From an uncultured Lachnospiraceae bacterium (GTDB taxonomy: Bacteria; Bacillota; Clostridia; Lachnospirales; Lachnospiraceae), in assembly GCA_934317005.1 (NCBI GenBank), contig CAKREB010000009.1, forward strand, positions 1 through 64,000: a stretch of 64,000 nt of DNA. Reading direction: 5' to 3'. The notes under the pieces are model-generated. The model did not search any database. It was not told the origin of the DNA and saw only the letters and a program-made list of their open reading frames with translations. Shown here piece after piece: positions 5,920-13,569 of this stretch; position 1 is the stretch's first letter, and the number at the start of each line of letters is the position of its first letter. Both the position numbers and the translations under genes were made by a program.

Positions 5920-8247
5920 ATGGATAAAAATACCAACGACCTTACACTTTGTCAGGAAATTGCTGGCTACTGCCGTATTTCTGTTGATGAAGAATTAGAC
6001 AGGGATAATACCTCTATTGAGAATCAGAAGAAGATTATCGAAGAGTTTGTAAAAGCTAAGTTTCCCAAGTGTAAGCTTTCTATATATGAAGACCGAGACC
6101 GTTCCGGGTATACCTTTGAACAGCGTGAAGGCTATCAGAAGCTTCGTAAGAAGCTAATGAATGGTGATATCAGTGTACTTATTGTAAAGGATTTCAGCCG
6201 ATTTTCCCGTCGAAACAGTAAAGGGCTTGTGGAGTTGGAAGATTTAAGAGATGCCGGTGTGCGTATCATTTCCATTGGTGACGCCATTGATTATCCTACT
6301 TATGATGACTGGACAGCCATACAGTTCCGCTTTCTGATTAATGAGATGCCGGTTACGGATACCAGTAAGAAAGTGCGTAATGTTATAAGTCGAAGACAGG
6401 CTGATGGCGAGTGGATTTGTTCTGTGCCTTACGGATATATTATTTCTAATATGAAGAAACAGGAAATATCTGTTGTGCCGGATGAGGCAGAAGTGATTCG
6501 CAAGGTTTTTGAATTGTATAATGACGGCTGGGGGTATAAAAAAATTGCCAACTACCTTACAGATAAAAAGATACCAACTCCCCGTATGAAAGAGATTCAG
6601 CGAGCTGAGGAGCGAGGGGATGAGTGCAAGCTTAAAGCGAAGCCTGAATGGAGCATTGTAACCATTCAGGGAATATTATCCAATGATTTTTATATCGGAA
6701 CACTCAGGCAGCATAAGTACACCAGAAAGAAGATTCATGGCGTGGATACCAAGGTGGATGAATCAGAGCATTTTGTATTTGAAAACCATCACGAAGCAAT
6801 TGTTGATTATAAAACATGGGCATACACCCAGGAGCAGTTGAAAAAGAGAACTACAACACATTATCGTGGAGTGAAGAAATATGATAATGTGTATTCTGGT
6901 TTTATGTTCTGTGGGGATTGTGGTTCGCCGATGTTTTCCATGAGTAGAAGTGATATTGCACCGGCATATACCTGTGGTACCTATCACAAGAGAGGCTTGA
7001 AGGGCTGTACATCCCATCATATAAGAGTAGATTTTCTCGATAAGATTTTAAAGGAGTATGTGAAGCTTGTCCGAGATAATTCCAAGGATATGATTAAGGA
7101 ATTAGAGACTGCCATTAAAAAGGAGTCCACAGAAGTTAAGGAAAACGAGAATACCTTTGCTTTACTGGAAAATCAGTTGCAGGATGCCAAGGATGAATTG
7201 AAGGCAGTGAAGAAGCGTAAGATTAAAGAGATTGCCAAGGCTGACGAGGATACTGTGGAAATTATCGAAGAAACATATGCAGAGATTGAGGATGATTTGA
7301 TAAACAGAATCAAAGGCTTACAGAACCAAATCAATCTTAGTGTGGATAAGAGAAATGACATTATCCGTGTCAAGCGATTGGCAAAGACGGCAATTGACAT
7401 TTTTGACGATATATTAATTAAGAAGAATCTGGATAAGAAGGACTTGGAGCTTCTGATAGATAAAATAATTGTTTTCGAGGACAGAATTCATGTCAAACTG
7501 AAGGCAGATATTGATAATCTTCTAAAAGTAGGAGTTGTAACCACTTTCTACTATCAACAGATAGAAGGAAGGGAAGAACTGCTTAAAGTCGCAGAAGAAT
7601 CCACCTATACGACAGAAGGTTCAGCTGTAAATTTTAATCATGACAGTAAAGTTATATCAAACAAAAAGGAGTCACCTGATACACGTAATAATTTAACCAA
7701 GTCATGTGTAGGTGATCTTCTAACCACTATCGTTCCGCTAAAAACCCGCAACAAACCGGAACGACTCTTTACTGTCAATGTTATCAGTAGTGGTGATTCT
7801 CTTGAAATATATACTGACCGGGAAGGTGAGATTATTTTAAAAAAGTATTCCCTGATTGGAAATATGGGAGTGTTTGCACAGCAGTACGTGGATTCGCTGG
7901 CGCAGACTACAGGTTATCAGGTGGTGATAACCGATCGGGAACAGGTGATTGCCACATCCGTGGGTGTTCGAAAGGAAATGATGAATAAGGCTATCGATGG
8001 AGATATGGAGCATACGATCGATCGTAGAGAAACTATGGTGGCATCCGGTGGCAGCAAGGAATATCGAAGTGTGTGCAGGGAAACAGAGCCGTTTGCGTGG
8101 GAGGTGATCTGTCCGATCGTTTCGGCGGGGGATGCGGTAGGAGCTGTCGTGATCCTGACAAGAAACCGAAAGGAAGCGTTTGGTGAATCAGAAAGAAAGT
8201 TAGCGCATGTGGCAGCCGTTTTTTTGGGAAGACAACTGGAGCAGTAG
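5920..8247 (+). CDS. Large serine recombinase fused in frame to SpoVT C-terminal part
   Basis: Residues 1-~620 are a large serine recombinase that integrates and excises the element. The resolvase catalytic domain starts at ~14 (YCRIS, nucleophile Ser21; later SRFSR and the D-RDRSG segment). Then come the recombinase domain (~165-280; VRKVF-like EVIRKVFELYNDGWGYKKIA), a zinc ribbon (CGDC ... CGTY ... C, ~330-370), a coiled coil (~375-480) and a C-terminal tail. Residues 625-775 are SpoVT: the last strand of the AbrB domain (GDSLEIYTDREGEI) and the GAF-like domain, ending LGRQLEQ. No stop separates them, so the protein is a chimera made by integration at the 3' side of the spoVT AbrB-coding region. 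AAAGGAAAA precedes ATG 5920. In the excised circle the recombinase would end on other sequence. Confidence 0.85.
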   Translation: MDKNTNDLTLCQEIAGYCRISVDEELDRDNTSIENQKKIIEEFVKAKFPKCKLSIYEDRDRSGYTFEQREGYQKLRKKLMNGDISVLIVKDFSRFSRRNSKGLVELEDLRDAGVRIISIGDAIDYPTYDDWTAIQFRFLINEMPVTDTSKKVRNVISRRQADGEWICSVPYGYIISNMKKQEISVVPDEAEVIRKVFELYNDGWGYKKIANYLTDKKIPTPRMKEIQRAEERGDECKLKAKPEWSIVTIQGILSNDFYIGTLRQHKYTRKKIHGVDTKVDESEHFVFENHHEAIVDYKTWAYTQEQLKKRTTTHYRGVKKYDNVYSGFMFCGDCGSPMFSMSRSDIAPAYTCGTYHKRGLKGCTSHHIRVDFLDKILKEYVKLVRDNSKDMIKELETAIKKESTEVKENENTFALLENQLQDAKDELKAVKKRKIKEIAKADEDTVEIIEETYAEIEDDLINRIKGLQNQINLSVDKRNDIIRVKRLAKTAIDIFDDILIKKNLDKKDLELLIDKIIVFEDRIHVKLKADIDNLLKVGVVTTFYYQQIEGREELLKVAEESTYTTEGSAVNFNHDSKVISNKKESPDTRNNLTKSCVGDLLTTIVPLKTRNKPERLFTVNVISSGDSLEIYTDREGEIILKKYSLIGNMGVFAQQYVDSLAQTTGYQVVITDREQVIATSVGVRKEMMNKAIDGDMEHTIDRRETMVASGGSKEYRSVCRETEPFAWEVICPIVSAGDAVGAVVILTRNRKEAFGESERKLAHVAAVFLGRQLEQ
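7792..8247 (+). pseudogene. spoVT: spoVT 3' portion, split by the element
   Basis: These 151 codons correspond to SpoVT from about residue 30 to the end (B. subtilis SpoVT has 178 residues). SpoVT is an AbrB-type regulator of forespore (sigma-G) genes, whose C-terminal GAF-like domain mediates tetramer assembly. Seen here: the AbrB end GDSLEIYTDREGE, LKKYSLIGN, then the GAF region with VICPIVSAGDAVGAVVIL and the conserved tail AAVFLGRQLEQ. The N-terminal DNA-binding half is absent and must lie left of the window. Its position ahead of rqcP-yabPQ-divIC-spoIIE matches the B. subtilis order, so this is the native spoVT locus. Confidence 0.85.
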
Positions 8248-8250
8248 AAA

Positions 8251-8283
8251 AGAGTCCATTGCAGGAAATGCGATGGACTTTTG
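8251..8283 (+). terminator. Terminator after spoVT
   Basis: AGTCCATTGCA (8253-8263) pairs with TGCGATGGACT (8269-8279) and is followed by TTTTGG. Confidence 0.7.
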
Positions 8284-8346
8284 GCTGTATGGCCGGAAAA
8301 TGCTGAAAATAGAAGTCGTATCATCGAAATAGTGTCTGTCTTTGCG

Positions 8347-8374
8347 TTGACACTGTAAATCCCTTTGATATAAT
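8347..8374 (+). promoter_or_regulatory. Sigma-A promoter of the Hpt-domain gene
   Basis: TTGACA (8347-8352), 16-bp spacer, TATAAT (8369-8374). Both hexamers are perfect consensus. The predicted leader of ~138 nt contains no obvious gene. Confidence 0.75.
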
Positions 8375-8518
8375 TTTAAAGGAAAGACTTTTGAGGGATG
8401 CCATATGGTATCGGGTGTTCAAAGGCTTACGGTTTGTGACAGGGTGATTAAGAGAAAGTTTTGTGAATCGTCGTGTCAGGAAATGATTGGATAAAGAACG
8501 GAAGAAGGGGATAGTATC

Positions 8519-8866
8519 ATGGAAAACAAGCTAGTACAGTTAAGAGAAATGGGATGCGATATGGAAGGTGCGATGAGCCGTTTCTTAGATGATAAAGAGT
8601 TTTATTTTGAATGTTACAACAAGGCATTGACAGATGATGGCTTTGAAAAGCTGCGTGAGGCACTGGAAAAGAAGGATGCAAGAGAAAGCTTTGAATATGC
8701 ACATGCTTTAAAGGGCGTCATAGCAAATCTTGGATTAACCTCATTGTTAGATAAGATTTCTGAGATTGTAGAGCCGCTGCGCTTTGGACAGTATGAAGAG
8801 GGGCTTATGGAGAAGTATGAGGCGATGATGCAGGAGAGAGAAAAGTATCTTTCGCTGGTTTTCTAG
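8519..8866 (+). CDS. Orphan Hpt (histidine phosphotransfer) domain protein
   Basis: A 115-residue protein consisting of one Hpt four-helix bundle. The phosphoacceptor motif is YAHALKGVIANLGL with His62, followed by the usual helix (LLDKISEIVEPLRFGQ). Such proteins relay phosphate between response-regulator receiver domains. No kinase or receiver gene adjoins it. It has its own consensus promoter and a good AGAAGGGG ribosome binding site before ATG 8519, and stands between spoVT and hup in a block otherwise devoted to sporulation and division. Family assignment is firm; partners are unknown. Confidence 0.85.
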   Translation: MENKLVQLREMGCDMEGAMSRFLDDKEFYFECYNKALTDDGFEKLREALEKKDARESFEYAHALKGVIANLGLTSLLDKISEIVEPLRFGQYEEGLMEKYEAMMQEREKYLSLVF

Positions 8867-9023
8867 ACAATATAGCGGATCATTCATAATGGATATGTTG
8901 AGCAGGGATGCTTTATAGTGCGAATATACGAAAAGATTTTCGTTTATTTTGCAAAATTGTTACAGCTTTTTTTGAAATCCCTCAAAAATTAAGGGAAAAA
9001 GGTTGCAGAATTGCCGAAAAACC

Positions 9024-9052
9024 TTGACAAATAGGCATAATGAGGGTATAAA
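9024..9052 (+). promoter_or_regulatory. Sigma-A promoter of hup
   Basis: TTGACA (9024-9029), 17-bp spacer, TATAAA (9047-9052), then a ~40-nt leader to the AGGAGG of hup. Strong promoter by sequence. Confidence 0.8.
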
Positions 9053-9099
9053 TAGACTTGTAACATTTTACGGAAATAATTATTGAGGAGGATTTATCC

Positions 9100-9372
9100 A
9101 TGAACAAAACAGAATTAGTTGCAGCAATCGCTGAGCAGGCAGAACTTTCTAAAAAAGATTCTGAGAAGGCATTAAAGGCATTCATCGATGTTGTTACATC
9201 TGAGTTAAAAAAGGGTGAGAAGATTCAGTTAGTTGGCTTTGGTACATTTGAAGTACTTGAAAGAGCTGCTAGAGAAGGAAGAAACCCATTGACAGGTGAG
9301 AAGATGCAGATTAAAGCTTCTAAGGCTCCTAAGTTCAAAGCTGGTAAGGCTTTAAAGGATGCTGTAAACTAA
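9100..9372 (+). CDS. hup: HU-family nucleoid DNA-binding protein
   Basis: Full-length HU (90 residues), a dimeric histone-like protein that bends DNA. Start MNKTELVAAIAEQAELSKKD is typical, as are the VGFGTFEV turn and the DNA-inserting arm REGRNPLTGEKMQIKASKAPKF. AGGAGG lies 9 nt before ATG 9100 and a consensus promoter is upstream. A strong hairpin (9399-9425) after the stop should end most transcripts, so hup is expected to be mainly monocistronic with some read-through into rqcP. Confidence 0.97.
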   Translation: MNKTELVAAIAEQAELSKKDSEKALKAFIDVVTSELKKGEKIQLVGFGTFEVLERAAREGRNPLTGEKMQIKASKAPKFKAGKALKDAVN

Positions 9373-9398
9373 GATGATTTTATAAGCAGATTAGATGA

Positions 9399-9425
9399 GA
9401 GGTTGTCATGGGACAACCTCTTTTC
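9399..9425 (+). terminator. Terminator/attenuator between hup and rqcP
   Basis: GAGGTTGTC (9399-9407), 4-nt loop, GACAACCTC (9412-9420) and TTTTCTGTT. A perfect 9-bp stem 24 nt after the hup stop. Confidence 0.85.
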
Positions 9426-9447
9426 TGTTGGGGAGGAGAGAGAAACA

Positions 9448-9687
9448 ATGCGTTTAGATAAATACTTAAAAGTATCCAGACTGATCAAAAGACGTCCGGT
9501 GGCAAATGAAGCGTGCGATGCCGGAAGAATTACAGTGAATGGAAAGGTTGCAAAGGCATCCTTGAACGTTAAGGTGGGCGATGTGATCGAAATTACATTT
9601 GGAGATAAAAACGTTAAAGTTGAAGTATTAAGCATCGAAGAAACCTATAAGAAGGATGAGGCGAAAGAGTTATATAAAGTACTATAG
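9448..9687 (+). CDS. rqcP: RqcP, S4-domain ribosome-associated quality control protein
   Basis: A 79-residue S4 RNA-binding protein (MRLDKYLKVSRLIKRRPVA ... GRITVNGKVAKASLNVKVGD). RqcP (YabO in B. subtilis, Hsp15-like) helps RqcH add alanine tails to nascent chains on obstructed 50S subunits. The start ATG 9448 is chosen because GGGGAGGAG lies just before it and MRLDKYL is the invariant family start. Gene order rqcP-yabP-yabQ-divIC is the same as in B. subtilis. Confidence 0.93.
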   Translation: MRLDKYLKVSRLIKRRPVANEACDAGRITVNGKVAKASLNVKVGDVIEITFGDKNVKVEVLSIEETYKKDEAKELYKVL

Positions 9688-9751
9688 CGTCTGAAAGCTT
9701 ATGCGGTCTTTACGGTACGGGATATTGTGATGAAAGAAAAAAGCTGTCATG

Positions 9752-9780
9752 GAATATCATAGAGAGTCTTCTCATATACT
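9752..9780 (+). promoter_or_regulatory. Sigma-E-like sporulation promoter of yabPQ
   Basis: GAATATC (9752-9758), 14-bp spacer and CATATACT (9773-9780). This is close to the mother-cell sigma-E consensus (KMATATT - 13-15 - CATACAHT), with one mismatch in each element. It sits 30 bp upstream of yabP, a known sigma-E regulon gene in B. subtilis. Confidence 0.6.
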
Positions 9781-9810
9781 GGATTGAAAGGATATGGGGA
9801 GGCTTTTTTT

Positions 9811-10113
9811 ATGGAAGAGAGAAAGTTTGAAGAGAATCGAAAGAGTAACGGCGTACATAAAGTGTATTTAAATGCAAGAAAGACTGCTGTGTTGTCGGGA
9901 GTGCGGGATGTGCTATCCTTTGACGCTAAGGAAGTCTATCTTGAAACAGAGCAGGGCATCCTTTTAATTCGGGGAGATGAACTTCATGTAAACAGACTTT
10001 CGCTGGAAAAGGGAGAAGTGGACGTGGACGGTCGTATTGACAGCTTTGCTTATTCAGATGGAGAGGAAACGCAGAAAAAGAGCAATTCATTCTTTGGGAG
10101 GATGTTTCAGTGA
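9811..10113 (+). CDS. yabP: Sporulation protein YabP
   Basis: A 100-residue YabP-family protein, expressed in the mother cell and needed for sporulation in B. subtilis. The beta-rich core AVLSGVRDVLSFDAKEVYLET ... ILLIRGDELHVNRLSLEKGEV is typical. The ATG at 9811 with GGGGAGG upstream is preferred to the in-frame TTG at 9784. The stop overlaps the yabQ start (GTGA), indicating translational coupling. The predicted sigma-E promoter lies just upstream. Confidence 0.93.
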   Translation: MEERKFEENRKSNGVHKVYLNARKTAVLSGVRDVLSFDAKEVYLETEQGILLIRGDELHVNRLSLEKGEVDVDGRIDSFAYSDGEETQKKSNSFFGRMFQ

Positions 10114-10547
10114 GTGATATCATCGGCGGACAGGTTCGTTTTGTGCTGATCACGCTCTGTCTGGGCATGGGGCTTATGGCAGGGTATGATATTTTACGAT
10201 TCCTGCGCTGGATAGTCAGGCATCAGAAGTGGATCGTGTGGTTGGAGGATATCTTGTATTGGTTGATCATGGCAGTGCCGGCATATGTGGTGTTTTTTAT
10301 ATACAATGATGGAGCAGTGCGGTGGTATGGGGCGGCTGCCGTCTTTTTGGGCGGAATCTTATATGAGCAGGGAATCAGCAGAGTAGTTCGACGCTTTGGA
10401 CGCTGCCATCTGGAAAAACCAAAGCAGAGGATGATACGGGGAGTTGTACAGATAGTAAGATTCTTTTCGCCAAAGAAATGGAAAAGGAAGATATTGGCAA
10501 AAATGCACAAAAAAGAGAAAAAGGGATTGCATTATTCTGACAAATAG
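10110..10547 (+). CDS. yabQ: Spore cortex biosynthesis membrane protein YabQ
   Basis: A 145-residue integral membrane protein. Hydrophobic segments at ~10-28, ~45-64 and ~70-88 are visible, followed by a strongly basic tail (PKKWKRKILAKMHKKEKKG). YabQ localises to the forespore membrane and is required for cortex formation in B. subtilis. It starts at GTG 10110, overlapping the yabP stop by 4 nt, with GGGAGG at 10096-10101. Confidence 0.92.
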   Translation: MSDIIGGQVRFVLITLCLGMGLMAGYDILRFLRWIVRHQKWIVWLEDILYWLIMAVPAYVVFFIYNDGAVRWYGAAAVFLGGILYEQGISRVVRRFGRCHLEKPKQRMIRGVVQIVRFFSPKKWKRKILAKMHKKEKKGLHYSDK

Positions 10548-10628
10548 TATATAGTAAAGGAACTAGTAAAAATGCACGTAAAGCCTTATAAAATAAGGGT
10601 TTGCGGGTGTTTGAAAGACGTGAAAGCA

Positions 10629-10669
10629 CAACATATGGTAGAAGGACTTAGAGAAGCTACATTATGTTG
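10629..10669 (+). promoter_or_regulatory. Hairpin upstream of divIC
   Basis: CAACATATGGTAG (10629-10641) pairs with CTACATTATGTTG (10657-10669), one bulge, followed by CTATTTTAG. It lies 30 nt before the divIC start and may be a weak terminator of yabPQ or an attenuator. Confidence 0.4.
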
Positions 10670-10699
10670 CTATTTTAGAAAGAAAGTTGGTGAGATTTT

Positions 10700-10999
10700 T
10701 TGAGAAAGCGGCGGAAAAGACTGAGCCGGATGACAGTGTTTGGTGTTATTGTATTGACTTTAGTTCTTTGCGGAACCATATTGTATAAGCAGAATACGTT
10801 ACGTGCGCAGGGAAAGGAATATGCCAGCCAGATCAGTGAACTAAAGAAAGAGAAAAAAGAACTCACCGAGAAGAAAAAGGATTTAGAAGCGTTTAAGGAA
10901 TATGTTAAGACAGACGATTACATCGAAGAAACTGCCAGAGAGAAGTTTGGCTTGGTACATAAGGGTGAAATTATATTTGAACCGGAAAACCAAAAGTGA
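10700..10999 (+). CDS. divIC: Cell division protein DivIC / FtsB-type septum initiator
   Basis: A 99-residue bitopic membrane protein: basic cytoplasmic N-terminus (MRKRRKRLSR), one membrane helix (~11-29), a coiled coil (SQISELKKEKKELTEKKKDLE) and the conserved tail YIEETAREKFGLVHKGEIIF. DivIC forms the FtsL-DivIB-DivIC complex that activates septal synthesis. The start is TTG 10700; no in-frame ATG precedes the membrane helix. Its stop lies within a long terminator hairpin. Confidence 0.92.
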   Translation: MRKRRKRLSRMTVFGVIVLTLVLCGTILYKQNTLRAQGKEYASQISELKKEKKELTEKKKDLEAFKEYVKTDDYIEETAREKFGLVHKGEIIFEPENQK

Positions 11000-11041
11000 A
11001 GTCATATATCCAAAAGATATGTGACTTCACTTTTGGTTTTT
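10986..11041 (+). terminator. Long terminator overlapping the divIC stop codon
   Basis: A 24-bp stem (10986-11009 with 11017-11040) with a 7-nt loop, followed by a T-rich run. The stem starts 11 nt upstream of the divIC stop, so the last codons (PENQK) are encoded inside it. Confidence 0.85.
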
Positions 11042-11125
11042 GGTTGTTTTTTATTTTTTTTGATCAAATAAACGCTTTGCAGGGATCCGGTCACCAAATA
11101 GGGGAAGACTGCCTCTTTTGGAATT

Positions 11126-11191
11126 TGTCGAAATTTTTTTCAAAATGCGTGGCAGGATTTGACAAATTCTGCAAAATCCCTTTTCTATACT
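11126..11191 (+). promoter_or_regulatory. Spo0A-type sigma-A promoter of spoIIE
   Basis: TTGACA (11159-11164) and TATACT (11186-11191) are separated by 21 bp, not 17. An exact 0A box TGTCGAA lies at 11126-11132, with a second degenerate one (TTGACAA) over the -35. B. subtilis spoIIE and spoIIG have the same over-long spacing with Spo0A boxes at the -35. Confidence 0.7.
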
Positions 11192-11283
11192 TTGTTTCTG
11201 CAACGTAGTAACGGATTTGTGTTTGTGCGTGCCGGATATAAATCTACGGTGTACAAAACATGCACGCGGAAATGGGGAGTATT

Positions 11284-13569
11284 GTGAAAGGCATTCAGAA
11301 AAAAATGTTGCTGCAGATCATGTTGGGATTTCTCTTAGGGAGAGTAGATCTGTTTGGGATGAATCCAATCGGGATCGCTTATTTTGCAGCGGGTTATACG
11401 GAAGAGGGAGCGAGGCTTCCGGTGGGTATCAGTGTGGTTTTGGGAATGCTTACTGTGTTTCCGATAGAAAATGTGTTAAGCAGCAGTCTGGCAATGCTTG
11501 CGGTGGTTTTGGCGGTTGATCTGCTTGAGAGAAAAAAGGTGAATGTCCGTATGGGACATGCTGCGCTTTTACTTGGAATGTCAGTGGGGGCGCTGACGGC
11601 GTTTCGGCTATATCTTATGCCGCACAGTCGGGCTGAACTGTGGCTTGGGGCACTGGAGGCAGTGCTGGCGCTGGTAGGCACCAGAGTGCTGTATGATGGA
11701 ATCCACTTTGTTCTTCATGCGAAGAAGGGGCAGAATCTGGGCAATGAAGAAGTAATCAGTCTGGTGCTTCTGGGGGCATTTAGCGTGCTGGGACTTCCGG
11801 ATGTTGTGATAGCGGAGGTGTCTGTGATTCTGACGGTAATCTATTTTTTGACCTTGGTCATGGGGTACTGCTATGGCACCGGAACAGGAGCAATCGCGGG
11901 CGCAATCGGTGGAAGTGCACTGGTGCTATGTGGTGCGCAAAACAGCATGATAGGGATTCTGGCACTCGTGGGTATCTGTGCGGGGATGCTTCGGGAACAG
12001 GGCAAGGTATGGGTGTGTACAGGCTATTTTATGACAGCATTTGCACTAGGATGTATGGTAGACCAGAGGGTTATGCAGTTAGGTGAAATTGAGGGGATTG
12101 CGATCGCAGGGGGACTTTTTTTGCTGATTCCAGAAAAGGTGTTAGGAAAGATACAGGTTTATTCCGGTGGCTGGCATGACAACTGGGAGAGCGAAAAGCT
12201 TCAGAAGCTGATGAAATATAAGCTGAAGGATTTTTCGGCATCCTTTCAGTCATTGTCTGCTTCTCTGTCAAAGAATGTGACACAGGAGCAGAGGGGGACA
12301 CAAAACGCCAGAGCGATGCTTGAGATGATGTCGCAGGAGGTGTGCAGCCGCTGTGAAAACAGGGAAAACTGCAGAGGGCAGATTGCTCTGATGCGTCCGG
12401 AGATGTTTGGAACGTTTGCAGTAGCGCAGGAACAGGGGCAGATTGCTTTAGAGCAGATGCCAGTTGAGTTTACGCGGGAATGTATCCATCAGGAACGCTT
12501 TTTGTCTGAGGCAAATCAGAATATCCATTTATCCAATATGACAATGGGGTTTCAAAACAGAATGCTGCAAAAGCAGCAGGTTTTGGCTGAGCAGATGAAA
12601 GAGGTCGGACAGATTGTGGGAGACTTGTCAGAAAAGCTTCCAAACATTCAGAAACTGCCGGTGGATCTGCAGGAACGTCTGATCAAGGAATTGAAAAGAA
12701 AAAGGGTGATTGTTGGTGAGATTGCTTTTTATGAAAAATATGATGGGCGTCTGGAAGTTCATATGAGGGGGAGAACCTGCCGGGGGCGGTATGTGACGAC
12801 ACGGGAGGTAGGCGAGGTGATTTCTGATCTGCTTGGATGCCGGGTGCTTCCCTGTGAGGAGTGCCGCAAGGTTTTTCCACGGCAGGAAGAAGAGTTCGTG
12901 TTTGAAGAGTGTGCAAAGGTAAAGGCGGTTACAGGAGTCAGCAGAGCAGCTAAGGCAGGGGAAGAAATCTCCGGAGATACTTTTTCATGTATGTATCTGC
13001 CTAGCGGAGAGCTTCTGATGGCACTTTCGGACGGTATGGGAAGTGGAGGAAGTGCGTATGAAGAGAGCGAGCAGGTGATAGAGCTGTTAGAACAGATGGC
13101 AGAGGCTGGCTTTTCGGAGGGCTCTGCCCTGCGCCTGATCAACTCGCTGTATATGGCGAGAGAAGAGTCCAGAGGCTTTGCAACGGCAGATCTGGCAGTC
13201 TTAAATCTCTATCAGCAGACGTGCCATTTTATCAAATGCGGGGCGAGCAGCACTTATTTTTTACATAAGGGAGAGTTACAGTGTATCGAGGGAGAAGCGT
13301 TACCGATCGGTGTGATGAATGAGATGGAGCCGTATATGATAAAATCTGGTATAAGCTCCGGTGATTATGTTATAATGATGACAGACGGTGTGGTGGATAG
13401 TTTTCTGGATGCCGGTGAGAGTATCGATCAGATACTGGCAGAGTGTCTGTCAGACAGGCTGGGGGCGCAGGATACGGCGGATCAGATCTTATCTGAGGCG
13501 ATGTCTTGCTGGGAGATGACACCCGGTGATGATATGAGTGTGATGGTGGTTAGGTTATATGATGAGTGA
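11284..13569 (+). CDS. spoIIE: Stage II sporulation protein E (SpoIIE phosphatase)
   Basis: SpoIIE dephosphorylates SpoIIAA at the asymmetric septum and so releases sigma-F in the forespore. About ten hydrophobic segments fill residues ~5-300. A cysteine-containing central region follows (VCSRCENRENC), and the C-terminal ~220 residues are a PP2C phosphatase with metal-binding aspartates in SGDTFS, ALSDGMGSG, TADLAVL and MMTDGVVDS. GTG 11284 is chosen because GGGGAG sits 4 nt upstream; ATGs at 11260 and 11272 lack a binding site. It overlaps tilS by 8 nt. Expression should be Spo0A-controlled, given the upstream promoter. Confidence 0.93.
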   Translation: MKGIQKKMLLQIMLGFLLGRVDLFGMNPIGIAYFAAGYTEEGARLPVGISVVLGMLTVFPIENVLSSSLAMLAVVLAVDLLERKKVNVRMGHAALLLGMSVGALTAFRLYLMPHSRAELWLGALEAVLALVGTRVLYDGIHFVLHAKKGQNLGNEEVISLVLLGAFSVLGLPDVVIAEVSVILTVIYFLTLVMGYCYGTGTGAIAGAIGGSALVLCGAQNSMIGILALVGICAGMLREQGKVWVCTGYFMTAFALGCMVDQRVMQLGEIEGIAIAGGLFLLIPEKVLGKIQVYSGGWHDNWESEKLQKLMKYKLKDFSASFQSLSASLSKNVTQEQRGTQNARAMLEMMSQEVCSRCENRENCRGQIALMRPEMFGTFAVAQEQGQIALEQMPVEFTRECIHQERFLSEANQNIHLSNMTMGFQNRMLQKQQVLAEQMKEVGQIVGDLSEKLPNIQKLPVDLQERLIKELKRKRVIVGEIAFYEKYDGRLEVHMRGRTCRGRYVTTREVGEVISDLLGCRVLPCEECRKVFPRQEEEFVFEECAKVKAVTGVSRAAKAGEEISGDTFSCMYLPSGELLMALSDGMGSGGSAYEESEQVIELLEQMAEAGFSEGSALRLINSLYMAREESRGFATADLAVLNLYQQTCHFIKCGASSTYFLHKGELQCIEGEALPIGVMNEMEPYMIKSGISSGDYVIMMTDGVVDSFLDAGESIDQILAECLSDRLGAQDTADQILSEAMSCWEMTPGDDMSVMVVRLYDE

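Larger units (their letters stand above)
1..7791. mobile_element. Integrated mobilizable element (right part) inserted in spoVT
   Basis: Everything from the window start to about 7,791 reads as one integrated element: ParM-like ATPase, ribbon-helix-helix partner, oriT-like hairpins, mobC and relaxase remnants, an AAA ATPase, a ParB-like gene, and a large serine recombinase at the right end. The right boundary is set by protein homology: codons from 7,792 onward match SpoVT beginning at the end of its AbrB domain (GDSLEIYTDREGE). The exact crossover cannot be fixed without the left end, which is outside the window together with the first ~30 spoVT codons. Genes at 3,500-5,850 are visibly more AT-rich than the flanking chromosome. 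Confidence 0.8.

Noticed and set aside
7000..7791. Direct repeats marking both element ends
   Set aside because: Cannot be tested: the left end is outside the window, so no attL/attR comparison is possible.
11217..11519. 100-residue ORF overlapping the spoIIE start
   Set aside because: Out of frame with spoIIE and without a recognisable domain; a shadow.
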